Below are positions 20,482 to 29,270 of a stretch of DNA of 64,000 bases, one piece after another. The position numbers and the translations under genes were made by a program. Position 1 is the stretch's first letter, and every line of letters starts with the position of its first letter. The DNA comes from an uncultured Flavobacteriaceae bacterium (lineage in GTDB: Bacteria > Bacteroidota > Bacteroidia > Flavobacteriales > Flavobacteriaceae). The stretch is taken from NCBI GenBank assembly GCA_913048115.1, contig CAJWVI010000001.1:80059-144058 (forward strand), written 5' to 3'. The notes beneath the pieces are model-generated. The model was not told the origin of the DNA. It made no database searches and saw only the letters and a list, made by a program, of their open reading frames with translations.

Positions 20482-22788
20482 ATGAAGGGTATTTTATTCG
20501 TTTTTTTGATGTGTTTAGCACCTCTAACCATTGCACAAGATTTTGAAAACTTGTGGAAAGACCACTTCTCGTATGTTTCTGTAAAAGACATCTCGCAGGG
20601 AGACGATCGTATTTTTGTAGGAGCAGACAATGCTATTTTTATATATGACCTCTCTACTGAAAAAATATCAACACTATCAAGTGTACAGGGACTTGCAGGA
20701 GAGCCCATTACAACAATACACTACAGTAGTGCTGCAAATATTTTAATGATTGGCTATGAGGATGGATTGATTGAGGTTGTTACCATTGACCAAGAAAATG
20801 AAGTCTTAAAAGTCGTAGACATTAGAGACAAACAAAACATACCACCTAATAAAAAACGCATCAACCATTTTACAGAATTTGATGGTAAAATTTATATTTC
20901 TGCACAGTTTGGAGTTTCTGTATATGATTTAGAAAGGTTGGAGTTTAGAGACAGTTACTTTATTGGAGACCTTGGAACACAAATAAATATTTCGCAAACT
21001 ACAATTTTACTCCCTTATATTTATGCTTCTTCAACAGAAGGGGGGATACGTCGTGCTATTTTAAACAATGATAATATTATTGATTTTCAAGAGTGGGAAC
21101 TTGTAAGCCCTGGAAACTATATAGCTTCGCAAGCACTAGGAAACCGAGTATTAATAGCCAATGAAAACAACGTTGTATATCGAATAAATGCAGGAAACAC
21201 CCTAGAGGAATTAACTGCCTTTTCTAGCCCAATTAGAGACTTTAAGGTAAATAATGGGGTCCTAACGATAAGCACTAGCTCAAGCATTCAAGCCTATGAG
21301 CAAGGCTTTATTTTAAAAGCATCTGTAGGGAGTCTGCCAGGGTTTAATTATACCTTACAAACAGGATATAGCTTTAATGATTTCTTTTATATGGGTAGTA
21401 GCCTTAAGGGTTTGTTGCGAGTTCCATATAATATAAATCAGGCAATACAAATTTTACCTGATGGGCCACTATTAAACACCCCTTTCGCCTTAGACGCAAC
21501 GGCGGGTCAATTATGGGTAAGTTTTGGAGCTGTCACAGTTTCTTTTAATCCCTACCCCCTTGATAGAAAAGGAATTAGTAATTTAAAAGAAGGTTCTTGG
21601 ACCAATATTTCTCACCAAGAAATAACCGCCACTTTGGGAGTAAATGCTGTCAATGATATTGTACACGTTAGTATCGATGATCAAAACCCAGAAACTGTTT
21701 ATTTTTCTTCTTTTTTAAGCGGGCTTTTAAAGGTAGAGAATCAAGTGCCTATAGCGTTGTACAATGAAAATAATTCTGCCTTGCAAAATCCTGTTGTGGG
21801 AGGAAACAATGCCGGCATACGTTTGTATGGATCAGATTTTGATAGAGATGGCAATCTTTGGATGCTCCAATCTCTTACAGATGAAGCTCTTATTAGACTT
21901 TCTCCAAGTGGTCAATTTCAATCTTTTGACGTAAGCAATATTTCTGGAGGAAGCCAGGAGTTAGCCTATAGTAAATTAGCTATTAGCAGAGAAGGCTTTG
22001 TGTTTTTTAGCCCAGTACAAACGGGATTAGCTGCTTTTAATCCAGCAAACAATCAATTTAGAGCCATTGGGGCAGATGATACTGGAGGAGGCTTGCCTTC
22101 TACAGATATTAGAGCCCTTGCCTTTGATGCTCAAAACAGGTTATGGATTGGAACCTTAAGGGGCTTGCGTGTGCTGTTTAGCCCAGGAACTTTTTTTAGT
22201 AACACCGCTGACGTCTCTGCAAGTGCTATTATTTTTGCAGATGATGAGGGGGTTGGCCAAGAATTATTATTTGAACAAACCATTACAGATATAGAGGTAG
22301 ATGGATCAAATAATAAATGGATAGCAACGGCCAGCTCTGGCGTATTTTATTTAAGCGCTAACGGCCAGCAAACTTTGCTGAGGTTTACCTCAGAGAATTC
22401 TCCACTACCTTCAGATAACGTACAGGACATAGCAATAGACCCATTTACAGGAGAAGTTTATTTTGCAACCATTAACGGCCTTGTTTCTTATAAAGGTACT
22501 TCCACGGCTCCAAGAGCTACATTGGAAGATGTGTTTATTTTTCCAAACCCAGTAAGGCCCCAATATCAAGGCAACGTCACGATAGATGGTTTAACTGCAA
22601 ATGCTAATGTGAAGATTACAGACCTTGAAGGTAATTTGGTCTTTCAACAAACCAGTCAAGGGGGGAGCGTAATCTGGGACACTAAAGCCTTTGGGAAATA
22701 TAAAGTAGCATCAGGTGTATATTTTGTGTTAATCACCTCAGATGATGCACTTGAAACAAAAATTAAAAAAATAATGATTGTTCGCTAA
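20482..22788 (+). CDS. PorZ-like beta-propeller protein with T9SS type A sorting domain
   Basis: Signal peptide, two-component-regulator-type propeller repeats, CTD ending VYFVLITSDDALETKIKKIMIVR; adjacent to recO. Confidence 0.85.
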   Translation: MKGILFVFLMCLAPLTIAQDFENLWKDHFSYVSVKDISQGDDRIFVGADNAIFIYDLSTEKISTLSSVQGLAGEPITTIHYSSAANILMIGYEDGLIEVVTIDQENEVLKVVDIRDKQNIPPNKKRINHFTEFDGKIYISAQFGVSVYDLERLEFRDSYFIGDLGTQINISQTTILLPYIYASSTEGGIRRAILNNDNIIDFQEWELVSPGNYIASQALGNRVLIANENNVVYRINAGNTLEELTAFSSPIRDFKVNNGVLTISTSSSIQAYEQGFILKASVGSLPGFNYTLQTGYSFNDFFYMGSSLKGLLRVPYNINQAIQILPDGPLLNTPFALDATAGQLWVSFGAVTVSFNPYPLDRKGISNLKEGSWTNISHQEITATLGVNAVNDIVHVSIDDQNPETVYFSSFLSGLLKVENQVPIALYNENNSALQNPVVGGNNAGIRLYGSDFDRDGNLWMLQSLTDEALIRLSPSGQFQSFDVSNISGGSQELAYSKLAISREGFVFFSPVQTGLAAFNPANNQFRAIGADDTGGGLPSTDIRALAFDAQNRLWIGTLRGLRVLFSPGTFFSNTADVSASAIIFADDEGVGQELLFEQTITDIEVDGSNNKWIATASSGVFYLSANGQQTLLRFTSENSPLPSDNVQDIAIDPFTGEVYFATINGLVSYKGTSTAPRATLEDVFIFPNPVRPQYQGNVTIDGLTANANVKITDLEGNLVFQQTSQGGSVIWDTKAFGKYKVASGVYFVLITSDDALETKIKKIMIVR

Positions 22789-23507
22789 TGGTAGAAACTA
22801 CAAAAGCAATTGTTTTCTCTTCCATAAAGTATGCTGAGGCAGACCTTATAGTAACCTGTTTTACAAAAAGCAGCGGGCTTAAAACATATTTATTGCGTGG
22901 CGTTCTTAAGTCCAGGAAGGGAGCGCTAAAGCCTTCTTATTTCCAGCCACTAACCCAACTTGAAATTGTAGCAAATCATAAAAACAAAGGCACACTAGAG
23001 TCCATTAAAGAGGTTAAAGTCTTATATCCCTACACCACCCTGCACACAGATATAGTGAAATCTTCTTTGGTGATGTTTCTATCTGAGATGTTAAAAAACA
23101 CCATCCTTGAAGAAGAAACTAATGAAGGGCTATATTTATTTCTAGAAGCGTCTTTTCAATGGCTAGATCATCATGAGGGTATTGCAAATTTTCACACCTT
23201 ATTTTTATTAAAACTTACAGCATATTTAGGCTTTTATCCAGACACATCTGCAGCACATTTACCTTATTTTAACCTTGCAGATGGTACCTTTGAGACAGAA
23301 GATTTCTCGGTCTATTGTGAAACAGGACTTCGCGTAGCAGGATTAAAGCAGTTCTTCGGCATAAATTTTGATACTATTTCTTCTTTAGATCTTACAAAAA
23401 CTCAAAGAATGGACGTGCTTCATTTGGTGTTGGAGTATTATCAATTACATTTGCACGGTTACAAAAAACCGAAGTCCTTAGCGGTGCTTCAACAACTGTT
23501 TAATTAA
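22788..23507 (+). CDS. recO: DNA repair protein RecO
   Basis: N-terminal KAIVFSSIKYAEADLIVTCFTKSSGLKTYLLRG OB-fold typical of RecO. Confidence 0.92.
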   Translation: MVETTKAIVFSSIKYAEADLIVTCFTKSSGLKTYLLRGVLKSRKGALKPSYFQPLTQLEIVANHKNKGTLESIKEVKVLYPYTTLHTDIVKSSLVMFLSEMLKNTILEEETNEGLYLFLEASFQWLDHHEGIANFHTLFLLKLTAYLGFYPDTSAAHLPYFNLADGTFETEDFSVYCETGLRVAGLKQFFGINFDTISSLDLTKTQRMDVLHLVLEYYQLHLHGYKKPKSLAVLQQLFN

Positions 23508-25915
23508 TGAAATATCTATTAATAACGCTTGCTGTTCTCTTTACTTCCACAACAGTAATTGCCCAAAAAATACAAGTATTGTCTCAAGAAAGTCAAGCAC
23601 CTATTGCTGGGGTAGCTTTGTTTAATGAAGACAAAAGCAAAAGCAGTGTTACAAACTTTGATGGCTATGCAGAGATATCATCTTTCAACGATGATGAGGT
23701 TATTACATTTCAGCACATAGCCCATGGGGTATTACTTCTTCAAAAGCAGCAAGTTGTCCAAGGGGGCAACAAAGTGTTTTTAATTACAGATGCTAGTAGC
23801 CTAGATGAGGTTGTGCTATCTGTATCTAAGTTTGGACAAAAAAAGAGGGACATTCCTCAAAAAATTGTAACGGTAACCAGTGATGACATCCTTTTTGGAA
23901 ATCCTCAAACCGCGGCAGATCTATTACAAAGCAGTGGTCAAGTATACATACAAAAAAGCCAGCTGGGAGGTGGAAGTCCACTAATACGAGGTTTTTCAAC
24001 CAACAGATTATTAATTGCAGTAGATGGTGTGCGTTTTAATACGGCAATTTTTAGGGGTGGAAATGTTCAAAATATTATCTCTATAGATCCATTTGCAATA
24101 GCACGCACAGAGGTTATTTTAGGTCCAGGATCTGTGGTCTATGGGAGTGATGCTGTTGGAGGCGTGATGAATTTTTACACAAAAAAACCTAAATTCTCAT
24201 TTGAAGAAGGATACTCTTTTTCTGGAAATACAACCCTGCGATATGCTACTGCCAATCAAGAAAAAACCACACATATAGATTTTAACATTGGTGCAAAACA
24301 GTGGGCTTTTTTAACAAGCGTTACCTACAGTGATTTTGATGACTTACGCATGGGAAGCCATGGCCCAGATGATTATCTGCGTACACAATATGTAGAAACT
24401 ATTAACGGTGTTGATGCCGTTGTACAAAACCAGAATCCAAAAATGCAACGCCCAACGGCGTACCATCAAATAAATACGATGCAAAAGGTGCGCTACATGC
24501 CTAATGAAAAATGGAACTTCGACCTAGGCCTTTTTTATACCACCACGAGTGATTATCCAAGGTATGATAGACTCATTAGAAGAAGTGATGGTGAACTGCG
24601 TTCTGCGGTTTGGAATTATGGCCCCCAAGAATGGATCTCTGGAAACCTACACATAAGAAATACAGCATATTCAAACTCCTTGTATGATGAAAGTGTTGCT
24701 ACTCTCTCATATCAAGAGTTTAAAGAAAGCAGGAATGATAGAGATTTTGGCGATACAGTCTTGTTTCAAACACAAGAAAAAGTAGCTGTTTATACCCTTG
24801 CTTGGGATTTTGAGAAAGATTTTGAAAAAGCAAAAGTAAACTATGGTGTTGAGTACCTTCATAACAAAGTAGGGTCTGAGGGCCAACAAAAAAACGTACT
24901 TACAGGGTCCTCTCAAAGAGATGTGTCTAGATATCCAGATGGTTCCACCTGGCAGTCAATAGCTGCCTACGGGAGTACCCAGGTTCGGTTAGCTAAAAAT
25001 GTTTCATTTTTGGGAGGAATACGCTACAATCATATCATTTTGGAGGCAGCATTTGATGCTTCATTGTATGATTTTCCCTTCACACAAGCCAATATTAATA
25101 CAGGAGCATTAACAGGCTCTGGGGGACTTACATGGAACCCCAGTAAAACCCTTGGGTGGCGTTTAAATTTTGGAACTGCCTTTAGAGCACCTAATATTGA
25201 TGATATAGGTAAAGTATTTGACAGTGAGCCAGGTAGTGTTGTGGTGCCAAATCCAGATCTAGAACCAGAATATGCATATAATGGAGATATAGGTGTTACC
25301 CTTAATTTCAACGACTTTATAAAGCTGGATATTGCTGCTTTTTACACCATTTTAGAAAATGCTTTAATTAGAAGAGATTTTTCTCTTGATGGAGAGACAG
25401 AAATTTTATATCAAGGAGAGCTAAGTACTATTCAAGCAATACAAAATGCCTCTAGAGCAGAGGTGTATGGTTTTGAAGCAGGGCTAGAAGTTCAGTTTTC
25501 AAAAACACTTCAGTTAACCGCTCAATATAATATCACAAAGGGTTTTGCTGATGATGAACAAGGAAACAAAGAGGCCTTACGCCATGCCGCTCCTCAATTT
25601 GGGAATACACACCTTATTTACAAAAAAGGGAAACTAATCTTTGATGCTTTTGTTATTTATAACGGGAAGTTTGATTTTGAAGACCTGTCACCAAGTCAAC
25701 AAAACAATGCCTTTTTATACGCCGCAGATAAAAATGGAAACCCTTTTGCTCCACAGTGGCACACACTTAATTTTGGAGCGCAATACAAGTTTTCTAAATC
25801 ATTTCAATTAAATGCTACGCTAGAAAACATTTCAGATCAACGCTATAGACCTTACAGTAGCGGAATTTCTGCAGCAGGGCGTAATTTTATACTAGCAGCG
25901 TCCTATAGATTTTAA
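23507..25915 (+). CDS. TonB-dependent receptor
   Basis: Carboxypeptidase-like N-domain, plug motifs (LIRGFSTNRLLIAVDGVRFN; GPGSVVYGSDAVGGVMNF), terminal F after beta strand. Confidence 0.94.
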   Translation: MKYLLITLAVLFTSTTVIAQKIQVLSQESQAPIAGVALFNEDKSKSSVTNFDGYAEISSFNDDEVITFQHIAHGVLLLQKQQVVQGGNKVFLITDASSLDEVVLSVSKFGQKKRDIPQKIVTVTSDDILFGNPQTAADLLQSSGQVYIQKSQLGGGSPLIRGFSTNRLLIAVDGVRFNTAIFRGGNVQNIISIDPFAIARTEVILGPGSVVYGSDAVGGVMNFYTKKPKFSFEEGYSFSGNTTLRYATANQEKTTHIDFNIGAKQWAFLTSVTYSDFDDLRMGSHGPDDYLRTQYVETINGVDAVVQNQNPKMQRPTAYHQINTMQKVRYMPNEKWNFDLGLFYTTTSDYPRYDRLIRRSDGELRSAVWNYGPQEWISGNLHIRNTAYSNSLYDESVATLSYQEFKESRNDRDFGDTVLFQTQEKVAVYTLAWDFEKDFEKAKVNYGVEYLHNKVGSEGQQKNVLTGSSQRDVSRYPDGSTWQSIAAYGSTQVRLAKNVSFLGGIRYNHIILEAAFDASLYDFPFTQANINTGALTGSGGLTWNPSKTLGWRLNFGTAFRAPNIDDIGKVFDSEPGSVVVPNPDLEPEYAYNGDIGVTLNFNDFIKLDIAAFYTILENALIRRDFSLDGETEILYQGELSTIQAIQNASRAEVYGFEAGLEVQFSKTLQLTAQYNITKGFADDEQGNKEALRHAAPQFGNTHLIYKKGKLIFDAFVIYNGKFDFEDLSPSQQNNAFLYAADKNGNPFAPQWHTLNFGAQYKFSKSFQLNATLENISDQRYRPYSSGISAAGRNFILAASYRF

Positions 25916-26013
25916 AAAAATCACCTCCCACCATTTTAATTGTTTTTTATAACAAAAGGTTTTTTGATAAGGTTCTTGCTATTTGATACATAGAAGACAA
26001 CAAACGACAACAA

Positions 26014-26037
26014 TTAATTGCAAACGAAAGCAATTAG
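26014..26037 (+). promoter_or_regulatory. Stem-loop in the ssb upstream region
   Basis: TAATTGC-AAACGAAA-GCAATTA inverted repeat; function unknown. Confidence 0.3.
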
Positions 26038-26068
26038 TTAGTTACCGACTCGCATTTGAATCTTGTTT

Positions 26069-26076
26069 TATGTTTG
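26069..26076 (+). promoter_or_regulatory. Candidate -7 element for ssb
   Basis: TATGTTTG matches the Bacteroidota TAnnTTTG consensus; no well-spaced -33 TTG, so weak. Confidence 0.3.
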
Positions 26077-26155
26077 CAGTGTCGAATATATCGATGATCG
26101 TTACCAGAGCGATTTCTGGAAAACTTAACTGTTTAATATTTAAAAATTAGAAATT

Positions 26156-26491
26156 ATGAACGCACTTAGAAACAAAGTACAGTTGATTGGAAGATTAGGT
26201 CAAGAGCCTGAAATTGTAACCTTTAATGATGGCAATAAGATGGCCAAGTTTAGTCTGGCTACAGATGACAGCTACAAAGATAAAGAAGGACAAAAAGTAG
26301 AACGTGCTTACTGGCATAACATCGTGGTAAAAGGGGGGCTTGTTAGTGTTGTAGAAAGCTATGTAAAAAAAGGGCAAGAAATTGCTATAGATGGAAAGCT
26401 AACCAACCGTATGTGGGAGACAGAGACAGGAGAGAAGAGGTATGTAACAGAAGTTGTTGTTAATGAACTTTTGATGTTGGGAGGTAAGTAA
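26156..26491 (+). CDS. ssb: Single-stranded DNA-binding protein, short form without acidic C-terminal tail
   Basis: OB fold NALRNKVQLIGRLGQEPEIVTFNDGNKMAKFSLATDD...; 111 aa, ends ...VVNELLMLGGK with no DDxxPF tip. Confidence 0.93.
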   Translation: MNALRNKVQLIGRLGQEPEIVTFNDGNKMAKFSLATDDSYKDKEGQKVERAYWHNIVVKGGLVSVVESYVKKGQEIAIDGKLTNRMWETETGEKRYVTEVVVNELLMLGGK

Positions 26492-26660
26492 TGGAGAAAT
26501 TACCATATTTAGAAAATCCAAAGCAATATTGCTTTGGATTTTTTGGATTAGAATTCTTTTGATTTTTTTGAGTATCCAGTGAAGTACAAGACACTACTAA
26601 AGCAGTGCAGCAGATTAATAAAAAGAGTATACTTAGGTCAATTCCCGTATTTATTTTCAT
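26460..26660 (-). CDS. Possible small lipoprotein
   Basis: 66 aa; hydrophobic N-terminus and lipobox-like VVSC, mature part rich in K/N/Q; convergent overlap with ssb. Confidence 0.4.
   Translation of the reverse strand: MKINTGIDLSILFLLICCTALVVSCTSLDTQKNQKNSNPKNPKQYCFGFSKYGNFSITYLPTSKVH
26513..26542. terminator. 30-nt perfect palindrome downstream of ssb, probable bidirectional terminator
   Basis: AAAATCCAAAGCAAT|ATTGCTTTGGATTTT followed by T-rich tract. Confidence 0.8.
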
Positions 26661-26901
26661 TGTTTTTACTATTTGAAATCAACATAAATATAAATATAAA
26701 TTCAAGCCTACATAAAAGAGTTTCAGTTTAGGTCAAATTACTTTAATAATTGGTCATGTTTTTGAGAAAGTTATGCTTGTAATGCATGCCAAACTAATTT
26801 GGATATATGATATCCTATTAAATTTAGAAAACCATAGAAGAGATTATATATTAAAGGTAAGATTAGCCTAACTTTACAAATAAAACTGCCTTTATTTATT
26901 C

Positions 26902-29001
26902 ATGGAGCAAAATAAAAATAACACAGAAAAAGCAACGATACATACCCTTCTCAAAACGCATTTTGGATATGACAGTTTTAGACCCAACCAACTAGAAATC
27001 ATAGAGCATGTTTTGTCTGGAAAAGACACCCTGGCTATTATGCCAACAGGAGGTGGAAAGAGTTTGTGTTATCAATTACCAGCCCTAGCTCAAGAAGGGT
27101 TGGCCATTGTAATTTCTCCATTAATTGCCCTTATGAAAGATCAAGTAGATGCCTTAATTGGAAATGGTATTTCTGCTGCTTTTTATAATAGCTCTCAAGC
27201 TCAAGAAACACAAGAACAAATTTTAGAAAGTTTGATGGCCGGGCAACTAAAATTACTCTATGTAGCTCCAGAAAGCATTTGGGGAATAACAAACTATTTA
27301 GCAAAGAGTATTATTAGTTTAATTGCCGTGGACGAAGCCCATTGTATTTCATCTTGGGGACACGATTTTAGGCCCGCATATACACAATTAAAACGGTTAC
27401 AACTAGAGTTTCCTGGAGCTCCAATTATTGCCTTAACAGCTACTGCAGACAAAGCAACACAAGAAGATATTGTTAGCCAATTAGGGGTCCCTAAGGCCAC
27501 TAAGTTTATCTCTAGTTTTGATAGACCTAATCTATATCTTGATGTAAGGCCAGGCCAGCAAAGGCTGCAACAAATATTTAGATTTTTAGGATCTAGAGGG
27601 CTGCAAAGTGGTATTGTGTATTGTTTAAGCAGAAAAAGCACAGAGAGTTTAACGGCAAAATTAAAAGCAAAAGGCTATGACGCTGAAGCCTATCATGCAG
27701 GATTAGCCCCAGAAGAAAGAAGCAGGGTACAAGAAAATTTTGTAAACGATACAACGCCAATTATTGTTGCAACTGTTGCCTTTGGCATGGGTATAGATAA
27801 AAGTAATGTACGCTGGGTGATTCATTACAATATGCCCAAAAACATAGAGGGCTATTATCAAGAAATTGGCCGGGGTGGTCGAGACGGTTTAAAAGCACAT
27901 GCGCTTCTTTTTTATAGTTATGCAGATGTAATGCAACTACGCAAGTTTGCACAAGGCACAGAAACTCAACAAATACAGATTGCCAAGTTAGAACGCATGC
28001 AGCAATTTGCAGAAGCATTAAGCTGCAGACGTAAGGCATTACTTAACTATTTTGGAGAATTTATCACAGAAGATTGTGGCAATTGTGACATATGTAAAAA
28101 CCCCCCTACTTATTTTGATGGCACCCTAATTGCTCAAAAAATATGTTCTGCTATAGTTCGCTTGCAAGAAAAAGAAGCATTAGGAGTTGTGATTGACGTT
28201 CTGCGAGGAGCCAACAACCAGCAAGTCTATGATAAAGGCTACCAGGATATTAAAACATTTGGAGCGGCTAAAGATATTTCTTGGAGAGATCTGCAACAAT
28301 ACATTATTCAGTTACTTAATCAAGGAGTATTAGAAATTTGGTTTCATGAAGCAGGAAGGTTATTGTTAACAGCATTAGCCAAACAAATTTTGTTTGAAGG
28401 CAAACAAATAAAACTTGCAACACTACTTCAAGAAGACGCCAAAGCAAACATCATCAAAGAACGTGTTTCTTCAAAAGGTAAAGAATTGTTTGAAAAGCTA
28501 CGAATGCTTCGTAGTGTCTTTGCTAAAGACATGGGTGTTCCTGCCTACGTTATTTTTAGTGATGCGAGTCTTCAAGATATGGAAGCCCACAAGCCCACAA
28601 CCATGGAAGGGTTCTCAAAAATTAGCGGTGTAGGGAAGGCGAAACTAGAAAAATATGCAGAAGCCTTTATTAAAATAATTGCCAAGCATGAAGATGCCTC
28701 ATCTATAAAATTGCCCACTCATGAACATAGTTATCGATTGCTTAAAGAAGGATTGTCTGTCCAGCAAATAGCCTACAAAAGAGGCTTGACAGAAAACACG
28801 GTGTTTACACATCTTATAAAAATGCACGAATTGGGCACCCCCTTAGATCTACATCAATTTATTAGCACTTCTGAAATCATTAAGGTTCAAGAAGCTAAAA
28901 AGGTATTAAAAAACCCAGAAGGGCTCAAAGCATATTTTGAACATTTTGATGAAGCATTACCATATCACAAAATTAAATTAGCCTTGTATTTAAAGCAATA
29001 A
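26902..29001 (+). CDS. recQ: ATP-dependent DNA helicase RecQ
   Basis: MPTGGGKSLCYQLPA, DEAHCISSWGHDFRP, CRRKALLNYFGE zinc region, HRDC and C-terminal HTH. Confidence 0.97.
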   Translation: MEQNKNNTEKATIHTLLKTHFGYDSFRPNQLEIIEHVLSGKDTLAIMPTGGGKSLCYQLPALAQEGLAIVISPLIALMKDQVDALIGNGISAAFYNSSQAQETQEQILESLMAGQLKLLYVAPESIWGITNYLAKSIISLIAVDEAHCISSWGHDFRPAYTQLKRLQLEFPGAPIIALTATADKATQEDIVSQLGVPKATKFISSFDRPNLYLDVRPGQQRLQQIFRFLGSRGLQSGIVYCLSRKSTESLTAKLKAKGYDAEAYHAGLAPEERSRVQENFVNDTTPIIVATVAFGMGIDKSNVRWVIHYNMPKNIEGYYQEIGRGGRDGLKAHALLFYSYADVMQLRKFAQGTETQQIQIAKLERMQQFAEALSCRRKALLNYFGEFITEDCGNCDICKNPPTYFDGTLIAQKICSAIVRLQEKEALGVVIDVLRGANNQQVYDKGYQDIKTFGAAKDISWRDLQQYIIQLLNQGVLEIWFHEAGRLLLTALAKQILFEGKQIKLATLLQEDAKANIIKERVSSKGKELFEKLRMLRSVFAKDMGVPAYVIFSDASLQDMEAHKPTTMEGFSKISGVGKAKLEKYAEAFIKIIAKHEDASSIKLPTHEHSYRLLKEGLSVQQIAYKRGLTENTVFTHLIKMHELGTPLDLHQFISTSEIIKVQEAKKVLKNPEGLKAYFEHFDEALPYHKIKLALYLKQ

Positions 29002-29025
29002 ACAAAGTAATTATTGCCCACAAAA

Positions 29026-29053
29026 AAAACCATTAAGAAATCTTAATGGTTTT
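29026..29053 (+). terminator. Terminator after recQ
   Basis: AAAACCATTAAGA-AA-TCTTAATGGTTTT. Confidence 0.85.
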
Positions 29054-29270
29054 AATCCTTTTCATAGCAATTGTAAGTATGTAAATTCAGGGTTACCTTA
29101 AATGACACTCAATTAAATAATTAAAGAATCTTTTTAGAACAAAAAACTACTTACAACACAAAAATGCTACTAATTATGTTCTCTACAACAGGCTTGTGAG
29201 AAAATTATGAGCTTGTTTACTTGTTAAACTAGCGTTAATATTGATAGATTAGTCTATTTTTGATACTCTT

